Below the pieces are notes generated by a model that worked only from the letters and a program-made list of their open reading frames with translations, was not told the DNA's origin and did no database searches. Positions 1 through 16,920 of a DNA stretch of 24,284 bases are shown here, piece after piece; within the stretch, counting starts at the first letter, position 1; every line of letters starts with the position of its first letter. A program made the position numbers and the translations under genes. Source of the DNA: Collodictyon triciliatum (Eukaryota > CRuMs); NCBI GenBank assembly GCA_043381765.1, contig JBHJMP010001090.1, positions 1-24,284 on the forward strand. The letters run 5' to 3'.

Positions 1-227
1 ATTACATTGGAGGCATTGTAGATTTCCAGAACTTGGCGGTTGGCAATTCCTTTTTATTTTATTTTTTATACTTATTATTAGTCTTCCATTTACTTATTTT
101 GCAGACAAATGTATTCTCGATTGAGTCGTTCGATAAAATAGAATGGACCGTGCCTGGGTTCATGAATCCAGCGGTGATATGGACGAAGAGGCCGAGGCGG
201 GCAAATCTAAAAAAAAAAAATAATTGA
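1..227 (+). CDS. Partial exons of an unidentified protein (C-terminal end or upstream exons of the next gene)
   Basis: An open frame runs from base 3, beginning YIGGIVDFQNLA, up to a possible donor at 39 (gttggc). A pyrimidine-rich stretch ending in gcag at 104 is a good acceptor. Removing 39-104 (66 bp) keeps the frame and continues TNVFSIESFDKIEWTVPG, then a basic stretch to a TGA at 225-227. Two readings are possible: this is the 3' end of a gene that begins left of the window, or the second exon is itself spliced (for example near 158 or 173) onto the gene that starts around 561. A second frame ends here in an acidic stretch followed by four lysines and TAA (221-223), but it has an in-frame stop just upstream and does not fit the acceptor. 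I do not recognise the family. Confidence 0.35.
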   Translation, partial: YIGGIVDFQNLAVGNSFLFYFLYLLLVFHLLILQTNVFSIESFDKIEWTVPGFMNPAVIWTKRPRRANLKKKNN

Positions 228-482
228 ATAGTCACCAGGTTAAATGAGCTGGTTTTGCTCTTCTACTTCAGATAGCGAACACAGTTGTTTTTTGGCACCC
301 GTTTCTTTCTTTTACTTTTGGGACATGAAGCAGAAGGAAATCAAAACGTATTGAATTCTACCTTGAGCGACCCTCTCCATGAAAAAAAATTTTTTTTCAG
401 ACAGAAAGACATTAATAATAGAACAAACAATAGTGACTGAAGTTTAGTAAAATACCAATTACAAAAAAAAAAAAAAAAAAAA

Positions 483-525
<43 letters not shown>

Positions 526-560
526 AAAGAAAAAGAAGCAAATACAAATTCTCCATTTAG
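228..560. other. Gene-free stretch dominated by A- and T-runs
   Basis: No convincing exon is seen here. The stretch holds an A8T8 palindrome at 382-397 and a long poly-A tract at 463-523. It is either a spacer or a long intron, depending on whether the exons at 1-227 belong to the following gene. It ends at the AG (559-560) used as acceptor by the next exon. Confidence 0.5.
463..523 (+). repeat. Poly-A tract, about 60 bp, interrupted by TT
   Basis: There are eighteen plus five A, then TT, then thirty-six A, followed by a degraded A/G run to about 537. On the minus strand it reads as a long T tract. No retroelement body or target-site duplication was seen next to it, so it is annotated only as a homopolymer. 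Confidence 0.9.
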
Positions 561-3500
561 CACTTCATTATTTCTTCAACGTTTTGAGGAAATGCACACC
601 TGATATAAATCAACTATTTGTTGATATGAGAATCATTCAAAAAACGATACAATATTTACCTGTTGATGATGAATTAATTCTATCTGACGTTTTGAGTATA
701 CTCTTGGAAGTTTCATCGCAGGTCATTGATGTTCTCAAATATTTTATTGATACACGTCCCTTTATTTTAAGAGTCTTGACATAAAACATGCATTTTCGTC
801 AATATACGTATTTTTTAAATTAAAATGTGTCTTTTGATTCCCAAAACCCATATCTTTATTGTATTGCTGGTATATTCTCTCTAGGCTCAGTCATATCCAT
901 GGAGTTTTTCGATAGATTTTTTGGTTTCCTGCTTTGAGCAGCCATCTTTCATCAATTTAATAGTTGAAGGTCAAAGTCGAAATAAAATTTTAATTATAGA
1001 GCTGTTTTTTTTTTTTTTTTTGAGAAAACCTTTAAAAATTGGGTCAACAAACAGTTATCCTAAGGAACTCCTGTCCTGAAACATGTAGATTGTTAGCAAT
1101 CAAACTTCTAAACTCTATTCTTGAGTTATCTGACGGTACTCTGCGCCAAACAGCTTATTTCTTAAACCGAGACAATATTTTAAATACATAAAGTGCGGAT
1201 ATTTCATAACTGACTTTTATTAATAATCAATATAGAGATTTCTCGAGTTATCGTAGACGTCGATGTGTTTGGACGACTCGTGCATCTTCTCCCATCAACT
1301 TATCACTGGTCTGAAATAGACAGGAATCCTTCAAAAGGCAAAATGAAGCCTATGGATTATTCTCTTGTCGAATTATTTACAAAATTTGCTAATCCTCATA
1401 GTCTTTACATTGAATCGTATCCAGAATTTCGAATTATTGAATTTATGATTCTTGATTTTTTTCTAAAATATGCGCAAAATCTCATTTGTTAAACGAATGA
1501 CTTACAATAACATGGAGTGATAAGACATATGAATTGGTTCCTTTACGATTCGTTGCAGATGTATACGAACGAATGCTTCCTTATCTAGTTCGATTCAGTC
1601 TAAAAGAATACCAGTGGTCCCATTACTGTCCTTAGAGTCGCTTGGAGGTCATAATGATATTATCACAGGTTTATTTTCCGGTCCAAAACCAAGTTTGGTC
1701 GAACATGAGGTTTTTTTTTTAAAGAAGACTGCTATTATAATTTACAAGGAAGTATAGCTGAAATTTAAAATTTATATACCTAGAGACACAAACGACACTT
1801 GTCATTGTTTTTATGTTATCAAAGGTCTTACATCCTCTGCTGTAAATTGTTTAAATATCCAGTTTAAATAATAGTTCGTTTTAATTGAAAATTTCATCCG
1901 GGAGCTGCGATTGGTACTGATGTCAAGTGATTATGTTGAAAACTTGCACGGCTGTGCCTTATCAGAAACATCAACCATTAATGACTCGGCAATGATTAGC
2001 TCGAAGGTTCAGAACCCATTTTTACATACAAAATTCCATGTAATATATCTGTCTTATGAAAAATATATCATCAAATGTGCTGCTCAATCTTTCATTAAGT
2101 TTTTTTTCTTTCAATCTCCTACTAGCTTTTGCTGTATTTCTGGAACCGATTGCACGAATTAGGTACCACCACAATAGACAATAAATACGAGGTGGAAAGA
2201 TCAAGTTTAGTGATGAAGCAGTTGATATCGATTGTAGAACTTTTTATAGGTTGAAATTTTACTTCCGTACTTAATAAAATAAGCTTTCCTCATTAAATTT
2301 GTGAATTATGATAGTTGTTACAATTTTTTATATCGATTTCGAAAAAACCGATCTCCACATAAAATTTAATCTCTTACTGATTACTGATTACTGTTACTAT
2401 TACTAATATATCTATGACCTTTAAAATTCTTTTTAATATCAAAAGATGGGTCATTCCCTTTCATTGCTTCCTTCGCCGAGGACGGAATTATATGCGCTAT
2501 GGTTGACCAGTTTGACCACAAAAGTGCTTACCAAGGAATATCTTCACAGTACACTGAGACAGCCCGTCGATTCAGAATGCTTGTTGTGAAGATTATAAAC
2601 TCTCATGTAATTCTTGATTGGAGTTTGATGACAGTCTTGAAAAGGAATAGAACTATCCAAAAATGCGCTTTTTTTTTTTTTGACAATTTTTACTCTGGCA
2701 AGATTTTTCACGTGATAAAAACTTTGTGGATTATATGCTCTTTTTTAAACATATATTATGATTTTTGAATTAACATGTACTTTTTTCAACAAAGGAACCG
2801 CCTATACGTGCATTGCTGAAAAAATATCCCTGGCATCGAATTTTCTTTGAAGATTTGAAAAGAGAGCACGATTACTTGCGCAGAACAAAACTTGGAAGAG
2901 TACTTTAAAACTAATTATTTTTTTTTTTTTTTTACTTTTAGCTTCAAATTATAGAAACCTGTATTCTACAATTTACAATTTCATCCCAGGGATGATTCAA
3001 AATACACACGCGTTTGATTAACCCAAAAGACACTACATTACATCATGCACTCAATAATAACCATTTACATCATGTAAGGATGAGAGCATACTAGAACAGT
3101 TCAACAATCGTGCAATGTCTCGTGCACAATTACTTTCTTATATAATCGAAAAAGGCCCTCGCGATTGGCTCCAAGGATTGACTGCCAGTGAGTTTTGTTC
3201 TTGAGTCTCTCTCTCTAAATTTGTTTACTAGCAAATTATAAGACGAGGATACGCATCATTTTTTTTTTTGTTATAGAGCTAAACTCATACATATTAATAT
3301 TATGGAAAAATGAAAACTGCATTTTCTTTAATAGATGACTTTTATCACTACGTTATCGTTGACGGAATGGGAGATACAACTATCTTTGGTACAGGGGATA
3401 TAAATACGGGAAATAATTGCCCACCCATCCGTTTTATTTGTTGCTTTATAGTTTTCAAACAATTTTTTTTCTATACATTCTTGGATTAATATTACAACCG

Positions 3501-4835
3501 CTTTTCCTCACGGATTTAGACCCTCTCATCTGCAGTCAATTCCCAGCCGGAAAATTCGGCCGCTATTTAATTCGAAATGACTGCTACATGATTTTCAAAT
3601 ACGTTCACCAAAAACGCAAGGAATCAAAGGAGTGTGCTGCCTGGCACGAGGGACTCCTTTCCAAAGTATGTTTTAAGAATATATATATAAAAGCCATTCA
3701 ACAGAAAGGAGGAAAAATTGAATGAAAATAAGCAAACAGAATGAAATAAAAAATCAGTATTTTCCTGCTAGAAAAAAAAGCACATGCTCTCCAATGCATT
3801 GGTCGTAAATTTCATGCCATCACCAGAATTCGGCTAATGAAGCTGTTTATAGGTCAGAGAATATCGTGTTTGGCATCGAGAGGTGGATGCCCTACGACGC
3901 TGGCAAGATGGTTTATATTCTTCCCAAACGAATCGCATCATCTTTGTGCAGGAATTTTAGTGGTTGGTTAATTTTTTACTTTTTCTTTTCTTATTCACCC
4001 TTATCGACCTACAAGACCGCCATTACGCGATAGTAAGTGTATGTTTGGTATCTGATATGCTGGAAACTCGGGACCCGGTGTGTCTCTCTTTGATTCTTGG
4101 TTCAGACGTCGTAAGATGATATTTGAATATTGCTTGAAAGACATGAGTTTGATGGCGTTTGACATTTACCTGTTTCTCAAATAATTTAAATACACATATA
4201 ATTATTATCATTTTTGTTTAAAATTTTTTAATTCAAATATGTTCATATCCACGGTAGTTACGAGCATACAATCTCTTAATTAACACACTTTATCGACTTT
4301 TGTGATACTATATCACAGGTGGATATTATTACCGCGATGTATTTTGACTTGAGGCTTTGGTATCAAAATGTGAGAATCTTATCAATTTTACAAAACAGTA
4401 TTATTTCATCATATTATGAATTTACCACCATATGTACGAATCAGAAAAAACAAAAACAAAAAAAACAGACAAAAAGCCTTTGTCACGCATGATGTTCAAT
4501 GACAATACACTTTTGATACAATGCACCAAGAATCATGGCAAAAAATAATTATTTGCCGTCTGCCTTGCAATCACTAGGTTGATGTGAGCGACACTGCCAC
4601 GTCTGCCTCGTGGAATCATCCCAGGATTCTCTTGGAAAAGTCGAAGCAGTTTGTGGACCGCATTTGGTACGGAAATTACATTGCTGGCCGCTACCAGGTG
4701 GATTTGTTGAGAGAAGTATCCAGCAGTCCGCGGGCACAGGAGCTTTCGGGCAGGCTGAAGACGTCAAGACGGAGCCGTTTGCTTTCTCAGACACCCATAT
4801 TCGGAGATTATATCCTGAAGTCGCCCACCATGTGA
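561..4835 (+). CDS. Unidentified multi-exon protein
   Basis: Proposed exons: 561-695, 1097-1135 (these two tentative), 1236-1416, 1559-1709, 1875-1953, 2163-2249, 2446-2585, 2795-2899, 3079-3187, 3335-3388, 3520-3665, 3853-3945, 4319-4369 and 4578-4835 (TGA stop). From 2163 onward every junction is GT-AG, phases agree and no stop interrupts the frame, giving a confident C-terminal half. Recognisable stretches include FGRLVHLLPSTYHW, LVEHEFVLIENFIREL, LKKYPWHRIFFEDLKREHDY, LLSYIIEKGPRDWLQGL and QFPAGKFGRYLIRNDCYMIF. The front half looks like amphipathic helices, which could mean an ARM/HEAT-type fold, but this is a guess. No signal peptide, membrane segment or catalytic motif is evident. The end is basic and Ser-rich (LKTSRRSRLLSQ). 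The true start is not located; exons at 1-227 may belong to it. I could not assign a family. It converges tail-to-tail with the FAM114A-like gene. Confidence 0.7.
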
Positions 4836-5405
4836 TATAAACCGCTTCGATATGGGCAAATTAATTTTTCGTGTTATCTTTCATTTGCTGGGAGTCAACA
4901 GATACAATATCATTCAAAAAATTTATGAGAACATCAAATATGCCGACATCTGACTGATAGCGTGGTTTATTCAGCTCTTGGGTAAGAATTCAGTAAAATC
5001 CACTGAAACACTAGAAAATGTAAGGTAAAGTTTAAGTACTCTTCGATATCCGGGTTAGTCAGTGGTCAAGAGAGATTTGAAGGTGATATTTAACACGAGT
5101 TTGTCAGGAATGGAAAAGGGCTTGATAGATAATGTTTTTGTTTTTTTTTTGTTTTGTTCTTGTTTTTTTTAAAAAAAAAAACTTGCCGTGGTGAGAAGAT
5201 TCAAAGGCTTTCTGGACGATGGCATAGGCATTACTCGATTCAACGTACAGGGATGCTGTGATTGTCCTTGACTAGAATGTAATTGTTTTTGTTTTATTTT
5301 GCTCTGTTTCTGTTCTTGTTTTTTTTCATTTATGGGCTGTGAGAGAAAAAGTTTGCTTCATCTCTGCCACTAATGCGAGGAATTTGACATAATCTTATTG
5401 AGATT
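4836..5405. other. Tail-to-tail spacer between the unknown gene and the FAM114A-like gene
   Basis: About 570 bp lies between the TGA at 4835 (+) and the TGA at 5408-5406 (-). It must carry both 3' UTRs and polyadenylation sites. It is T-rich on the plus strand, with several TTTTGTTTTT-like stretches, and it contains a T8A11 palindrome at 5163-5181. No exon was recognised. Confidence 0.6.
5163..5181. repeat. T8A11 palindrome
   Basis: Eight T are followed directly by eleven A, a perfect self-complementary run in the convergent spacer. Similar runs recur in introns of other genes in the window. Confidence 0.9.
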
Positions 5406-8400
5406 TCACACCTTCTCGATGATCTGATCCAAACTGGGTGCAGGGTTCTCATGAGCCTTAAGGGTTGCGCCTATGTGACGCAAGACAGCGACATGGAGCT
5501 CCGCGATGTCAGTGAGAGCCTGAGATAAAACTAGAATAAGTCATCGCATAGTATATATAAAGGAAAAGGGAAAAAGGGAGGAAAAAGGGAGGAAAAAGGG
5601 AGGAAAAAGGGAGGAAAAAGGGAGGAAAAAGGGAAATAGGGAAACGAAGGAATGCTTTTCTTCGGTAAAAAAAAAAGTATTTCTTCTATAAATTAAAAGA
5701 ATAAACTGACATAAACCATACTTACATGATTAACATACAAAACAAAATCTCGAAAATTTTGGGCATTGGTTTTTGGTGTGTCTGGGGTGATTTCGCCAGG
5801 CGAATTTGAAGAAAGCTCGATTTGTTGATCCAAATATGTAGACATCTAGTTTACAAGGATGTCCTATATTAAACTTGGACACTCTTTCTGTTGAGCGTCA
5901 AAAGGTTCCTGGTAAAGTCAGGTTAATCCAGTAGACTGTCCTATTTTTTCCTTCCTTTTTTTATAAAAAGTTCAATACCTCCTGGACGACAGCCACTGCA
6001 TAATCAGCAAGGGCCTTCCTGGCACTGATAGAACTACATGACATCGATTTTCTCAACATAAGATCTTTGTATTAAATGTGCACAGAGTATGACTTAACTT
6101 ACTGGTGCATGTAAGATCTATTCCTATGATTATTTAGAACAAGATAGAAGAGTGATTTCATCGTTTTCGTATATTTGATGTAAAAAAGAAAAGAAAAAGA
6201 AATCTGATAAGAATCAAACGTAATAGCAAAAAGGCGTTCCACGTGTTGCTCGACTTGATATTCATTCTCGCCGGACATAACCTTGACCACTATAACAGCG
6301 TATTAATATATTAACGTGAATATTGATTCAATTTGCAAGGCAATTTTTTTTTAAGACGTACATTGATGGGTGATGTAAGTCATTAAATCTTGAGATTGTA
6401 ATTTTGATGTCTCCAGAATTGAAAGAGACTTGAATCCGACGTTGCCCTTATTTAACAAAAGGAATAAGAAAATAACGGTTTTTTAGAATTTTTTTCCATT
6501 TGTCACAAAATATGAAATACTAATTTGCATGAATCATCAATACTTCTTTTGGCGCTTCGCAATCGTTGTCATAAGCATCTTCAATATTGAATATTTCATC
6601 GAATTCTAGTTTTTGGAAACAAAATATGTATTGGGTCTATAAAAATGGATGTAATTTGATCTTTTTCAAAATTATTATTCATTTGAGCAGTAACAAAAGT
6701 TTTGTAATACAATAAAAGCCTAAGTGTTTGGATCGGCCTTTTAATTCATGATATACAACCTGTAGGAACTTTAGTGTTTCCTAATTTTCGTGACCGGAGA
6801 AGGAAATCATTGGACATATTATCCATTTTCTGTTGATAAGAAAGAGGCACGAAGCCAATATATATATATTTAAAAAAAGAGTCCAGTATGGTTGTTTTTT
6901 TCTTTGTTTATGGACAAACATGAATTTCAGAATGAGACAAGAAAGCGCATAAAATTACCTTCAGTTCATCAGTTCCTCTCAATTTGTCTGTCCATACCTG
7001 GAAAGAAAAATCCGGTATCGATTCAAAATAAGCTGAAAGTTGCAGACCTCCACTATTTGCATCTACATTTCCATTATCATTCTGTACAGCAATCGAAGAA
7101 ACAGACGAATCCTCATTCTGTTTTCCATCCGTTATAGTCAAAGACTCCATCACCAACGAAGGGAGTTCATCCTCATCATCGACATTTTCGAGAGGCTGCA
7201 TGAATTTTATGTGAATTTTCTTCATGATTTCCAAGGATTGCACAAGTAAAAATAAAATAATAAAATAATCTGCATCTGAAGTAATTAGTGGGGTGAGTAA
7301 CAAACATGTGGGATAAGAATGTCCATGGCTTTCTTCCCAAAGAATTCAACTGCATCCATCGACTGGATGGCGATAATTTTTGTTGCATCCATTCCTTGTT
7401 CGTAAATTGCAGAGCCCTCAATGGTCTCTGCAACACTACTTACAACCTGAGAAACACATTAAAATCCTTACATCGGCTTGGGTGTTCCCGAACGAGCAGA
7501 GAAGACATATCGGTTGGGGATAATTGAGAGAAGATATAATTGTGAATTGAAGAGACCTGCTTGGAAGCCTCAAATGACGACTGGGCAACAACACCAACTG
7601 TTTCGGTGAGAGACTCCACCAGTGTGTTTGATTGAACAGACTGGCATATATTATAGTGTATGTTGAAGTGAACGCAGACAGGTTATCATGGAGAGTTCAA
7701 ATAGTGGTTCGCTTCTTAATTGAGGGTACATAACGTACATCTTGGAAATAAAGATTACATGCACGATGTTACCAAAAACTGAGACTGATGTTCCCACGAT
7801 AGAGCCGATTGTAGCCAGTGGATCGATAAGCAACAACTTCAAAATAGACAAATAAATATGTAACATAATACAAAACTGAGACACTTTTATTGTCGAAGAG
7901 GAATGATGCTGGTACAAGACTTCGGGCTTCCAAACTACAATAAGGGCTAACCTCGTCGCTCTCTTTCTTTTCGTTTTCTGGTGCACTGGAGATACCCCTT
8001 TCATCTTCATCTTCGATAGCCTCCTCTTGCTGAGAGTCACCAGCTTCTGGAGCGATAATTTTTGTAGCAGCACTAGCTTATGAATTGAAAGAAAAGATGA
8101 AAAATGCTGAAAAGATGGATGCAAAGAATATATGAAATGACAAATTCAAATCAAACCGATGCTCTGGGCAGACTCTGCTACTGTGTTCAAGATCGAACCA
8201 AATCCCCAGCCTGTATTATGATTATGGTTATTATGATTTAGTCATGTTCTTGGATGTCAGGGCGATTAGACAAGATGCAATTCTAATTGAAAAAGTTCTG
8301 AAGAAAAGCAGTTGGATGTAGCGCGTAGAGCGACAAGACAGATTCTTCGGCTAATCGAGGAAGCAAAAGGGCAAACCCGATGAATCGGAGGCACCGGAGC

Positions 8401-8650
8401 TGACAGGCGCCGAGAACCAGCTGCTCCAGCCGCCTGAGCTGGCAACAGACTCATCTCTTTTGCCTTCCACTGCCTCTGCGGTATGATCTTAGCAATGAGA
8501 GAGCAAATCAGTGAGCAGAGGAAAGGGAAGCAGCGGACGCAAACACGGAGTGCAAAGGCAATGCCACAGGGGCTGAAACAGAAGGAAAGTTGCAACAGCA
8601 CGGGATCTTGACGAAAAGGTTGGAAGAAAGATAAGCCGCATACGTTCCAT
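5406..8650 (-). CDS. FAM114A (DUF719)-like protein
   Basis: Fifteen exons (minus strand): 8650-8644, 8487-8377, 8210-8157, 8076-7952, 7836-7759, 7640-7557, 7446-7306, 7195-6998, 6829-6760, 6605-6544, 6446-6362, 6289-6220, 6033-5979, 5845-5726, 5519-5406. All introns are GT-AG, phases agree, and the product is 457 aa, near the usual FAM114A size. The N-terminus has a Trp/Gly-rich segment (GGWSSWFSAP near 21-30, GWGFGSILNTVAES from 40), then an acidic stretch around 72-99, and the hallmark-like FFGKKAMDIL at 188-197, matching the family's GKKTMD motif. The C-terminal half is helical (DYAVAVVQE, TDIAELHVAVLRHI). No membrane segment or enzyme motif is seen. Animal members are poorly characterised, and a membrane-associated or trafficking role is only inferred. 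The first exon is just 7 nt (ATGGAAC), so the start depends on that junction. The family call rests on motif and architecture resemblance recalled without a search. Confidence 0.8.
5561..5645. repeat. 11-bp polypurine tandem array (GAAAAAGGGAG)
   Basis: About six head-to-tail copies of an 11-bp purine-only unit, with degraded flanks. It lies inside the last intron of the FAM114A-like gene (5725-5520). On the coding strand it is a pure pyrimidine tract about 42 nt upstream of the 3' splice site of the last exon. Confidence 0.9.
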
Positions 8651-9934
8651 CACGCTTCACAAAAAAGTTTCGGGCTATGTGACTCGCGGCAAAACTGGTC
8701 GGCGTTTTTTGATCTGCCGGCTTTGGAGGCCGCTAAGCGAGTATGCGAACTAGGATGGCGTTAAAGGATCAAACAGTCTCATGAAGGATACGTTTTTGCT
8801 ATTGCTTGGGAGAGAGAGAGAGTCGCCTATTGAAAGGCTCGAGCGGCCCGTCAAGCGAAAATCCTAGGAAGGTGCGTGCTCGGCTGGTTTTTTTTCGAGT
8901 TTCTCTTTTCTCTCCAACCATCACAACGACAAGACCCACAACATAATCGATTGCCATGATTGCGTGGTGAATAGATTGCGCTTGGCTCAAGCTTGACTAT
9001 TACCCGTGCCGGTTTGCTGGGTTGAGACTGGGAGAGTTTCGTTCGAAGGCAGAGGCAAAGGCGCTGGTTGCCTGGCTTCGGGTTTGTGGCATCCTCTGCT
9101 GCAGGAAGCCAGCCACACACGCCGTAGATACAGATGCTTCTCTGCCCTTTTTATTTGTGGAATATATACACATATGTGACAAATAATAAAAGCTGCGCTT
9201 ATAAGGCAGTGAATCGTCAAAATTTTCTCTGCAGAATACAATGTACGCACAACTATTAAGGTATCAAGCCATGATATGGCCATTTGGGTATTGATGAGGC
9301 CATAACTAATCAAGGTGATGAGTGAGTATATCACCGTATTCATTATCATAATAAAAAACACAACCCCATCTCACTGACATGTGTGAAGCCTATGACTGCG
9401 AATGCCAGAGCCTGCATCAATGCCAGTAAATCAAAGCCCACATATGAATGATATCCGCACGGGGTTTGTGCAGAAAAGAATCAGAAGACTGGAAATACAA
9501 TGAAAGAGCAGACGGTTGAGAACGTGCTTGACTCTTCATGACTTGCAAGCATCACACCGCATCAAACCATTCAGCACTATCAACAACAGTATTGAAGGGA
9601 TGGTTTGTTATTCATGTCAGGTCACCAATTGAGAGACTGAAGATAATACGTACATAAATCAGGAGCATGCGGAGAGGCTGAGGACAATTCGTATATTGAT
9701 AAGAGTGACGGGGTATTTAACAGGAACTCGCAGATATTTTTAAATACACGCTCAACGCGCCAGTTACAAATGTGGCTATTTCGAATAGCTGAAAACTCGG
9801 AATCATTATCTGACAACTTTAGTTTAACTGGAACTCGTTATATGTTATTATTGGTATCATGATTTATTGTCCATCTTGCCAAATGGTAAAGAGGAATCAC
9901 TGAAACTGTGGTCTGGAAGGAGAAAAATATGCTT
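8651..9934. other. Spacer between ARP5 3' end and the FAM114A-like gene start
   Basis: About 1.28 kb upstream of the FAM114A-like ATG and downstream of the ARP5 stop. The part nearest the FAM114A-like gene (about 8651-9130) is clearly richer in G and C than the rest, and includes a GA-repeat stretch (8811-8821) and an ATAATCGAT site at 8943-8951. It presumably holds the promoter of that gene. The remainder (9130-9934) is AT-rich with no recognisable exon. A 124-codon open frame on the minus strand (9361-8987) has a hydrophobic start and a low-quality tail, and is not called as a gene. Confidence 0.5.
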
Positions 9935-15323
<5,389 letters not shown>

Positions 15324-16281
15324 ATTAACTTGCTGGTGATGAGGCCTATGGGCAAGATTGAGAAAAAAATATATTCATTTATTCAGCACGCTTCATAGCA
15401 GGCGTCCTGAATCTTGGGTGTTGCAGTCGGCTGGGCTGCTTACCCGTCTCTGTGCATTCAATAAAACAAAAGCAAGAATAAATAAAACCAGTAAAAAACA
15501 AAACTAATAAACCAATAGAAAAACTTCTTAAAAAAAAAAAGCTGAAACACAATAAAACCAGAAAAAACAAAGTGTGATGCGAGAGGTGCATTCGAATCTG
15601 TGTTAAAACACAGCTAGATATGACTGGATTTGCCACGCCACGCCGCTCCACCCTTATTTCCAGAAGAGGGTTCGGGTGGCTGCACGCCAAAAAGTAAACA
15701 GCCACGCATCTTTCGACGCACAACAAAGGCCAATCGGACAGCCAAACTTCCAGCAGCAGCCGAAGCAAAGGAAAAGAAATCCAACTCCGCACAAGAGGCA
15801 AAGCAAGAGCGACAAACAACCGGAAAACATCGGCGCAGAGTCGCGGCGACAAGGTTTGCTGAACTGCGAATGTCTGTAACCACACACTTATATTCCGTCT
15901 GCTTTTCGTTTGCCTCTCCTTGGAACGAACCGGGCTTGGGCTTGGCAGAGCGCAAAAGCAAAGAAAAAGAAGAGGAAAAAAAAATAAGCAAGTATAAAAG
16001 CAGGTTCCCAATGACGATTTCAAAGACCAACGCTGACAAATGTGTCTGTGCTTGGAACGACATTTTTTTTTCTTGCGCGATGAATGAGAAAGCCAAAGTC
16101 TCGCCCATGATCAGTGGAAAAGTTTTTGACAAGAACGATAACGAAAAGCGGAGAAACCGTGAGCACATCAGCTTCCTTTTCGTGGGGCACTCGTTCCTCT
16201 GGTCCAATGATCGCCTCTGGAATATGGTTTCGTCTGGTTTTCTCCATTCTGGACTCCCGAGATATCAAATCCGGATTTTGA

Positions 16282-16689
16282 TCACGAACCGCCGAATGAG
16301 ACTCCACGGAGGATAAGATCATGTGCAGACGAACACGGTTCCTTCGGCAAGCTTTGCGTTAATATTCGGATCTGGGATGACTGACTGGCCTGTCTCTCGT
16401 CCTTCAAATATCTCATCGATTCGGTCACCACTCCAGGCATTCCCTTTGCACCAGTTGAATGTAACATTCCCATGAGACCCCACCAACCGTTGTACGCAGC
16501 GACCTTGCCAAACAGTGCCGTCCTCTTCGGTGTTGTTTGGCGAGAAGAAATCTGTTGCCTAAACGAGTGCATTTCGTGGATTTGGTGGAAAAGCGATGCT
16601 TCTTGTGAGCAGTGATTCATATGTAACGATGTTTGTTGGATAGTGCATGAAAATAATGTCCAATCTTCAATCTGAGGGATATCTGCCAT
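16282..16689 (-). CDS. Possible small protein, 135 aa, unsupported by homology
   Basis: An ATG at 16689-16687 in the context CAAGATGGCAG opens a 136-codon frame that begins MADIPQIEDW and contains ALFGKVAAYNGWWGLMGMLH in its middle. The opposite strand is broken by stops here, so it is not simply the shadow of a plus-strand gene. There is no recognised domain, and it lies in the GC-richer part of a divergent promoter region where chance open frames are longer. It could be a genuine single-exon gene, the first exon of a spliced minus-strand gene, or chance. Confidence 0.25.
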   Translation of the reverse strand: MADIPQIEDWTLFSCTIQQTSLHMNHCSQEASLFHQIHEMHSFRQQISSRQTTPKRTALFGKVAAYNGWWGLMGMLHSTGAKGMPGVVTESMRYLKDERQASQSSQIRILTQSLPKEPCSSAHDLILRGVSFGGS

Positions 16690-16894
16690 CTTGCTCTTAT
16701 TAATAATTTTATGATTGTCTATTGTGTTTATATTTTGATTCATTCGTTGCTTCGTGTTTTCTACTTCAACTATTACATTTCGGTGAATGATGAGGTTGTG
16801 TTTGGAAGAGCCAACCAAAGATCAGATTCTGAGTCCGTAAAAAGTGCGTGTTGCGCTGCCTGTGTTCACGTGTTTGTGGACGTTGATCACTTTG

Positions 16895-16920
16895 CTCTCG
16901 ATAAAGTATTTTATCGAGAG
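16895..16920. promoter_or_regulatory. Perfect 11-bp inverted repeat with 4-nt loop
   Basis: CTCTCGATAAA, then GTAT, then TTTATCGAGAG. The arms are perfectly complementary. It lies about 385 bp upstream of the phosphatase-fold ATG in the divergent spacer, and each arm contains ATCGA or its complement. It could be a dimeric factor site or an RNA hairpin; there is no T-run to suggest a terminator. Confidence 0.6.

Noticed and set aside
463-523. Poly-A tract considered as the tail of a retroposed element
   Set aside because: No retroelement coding sequence or flanking duplication seen; such homopolymers are common in this window.
2022-2562. Alternative frame beginning MGHSLSLLPSPRTELYALW at 2446
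   Set aside because: The upstream exon leaves one base, which selects the other frame (DGSFPFIASFAEDG) and continues in phase through the next junctions.
4549-4840. Alternative frames across the last exon of the unknown gene (a Cys-rich minus frame and a plus frame ending YPEVAHHVI)
   Set aside because: Only the frame with GTT at 4578 is in phase with the preceding 51-bp exon (4319-4369).
8987-9361. 124-codon minus-strand frame with hydrophobic start, possible membrane protein
   Set aside because: Only the first part is hydrophobic, there is no recognised motif, and it overlaps other open frames in the promoter block of the FAM114A-like gene.
15379-16316. Three overlapping open frames of 197-228 codons on both strands
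   Set aside because: Biased composition, no domain, mutual overlap on both strands, and location in a GC-rich divergent promoter region.
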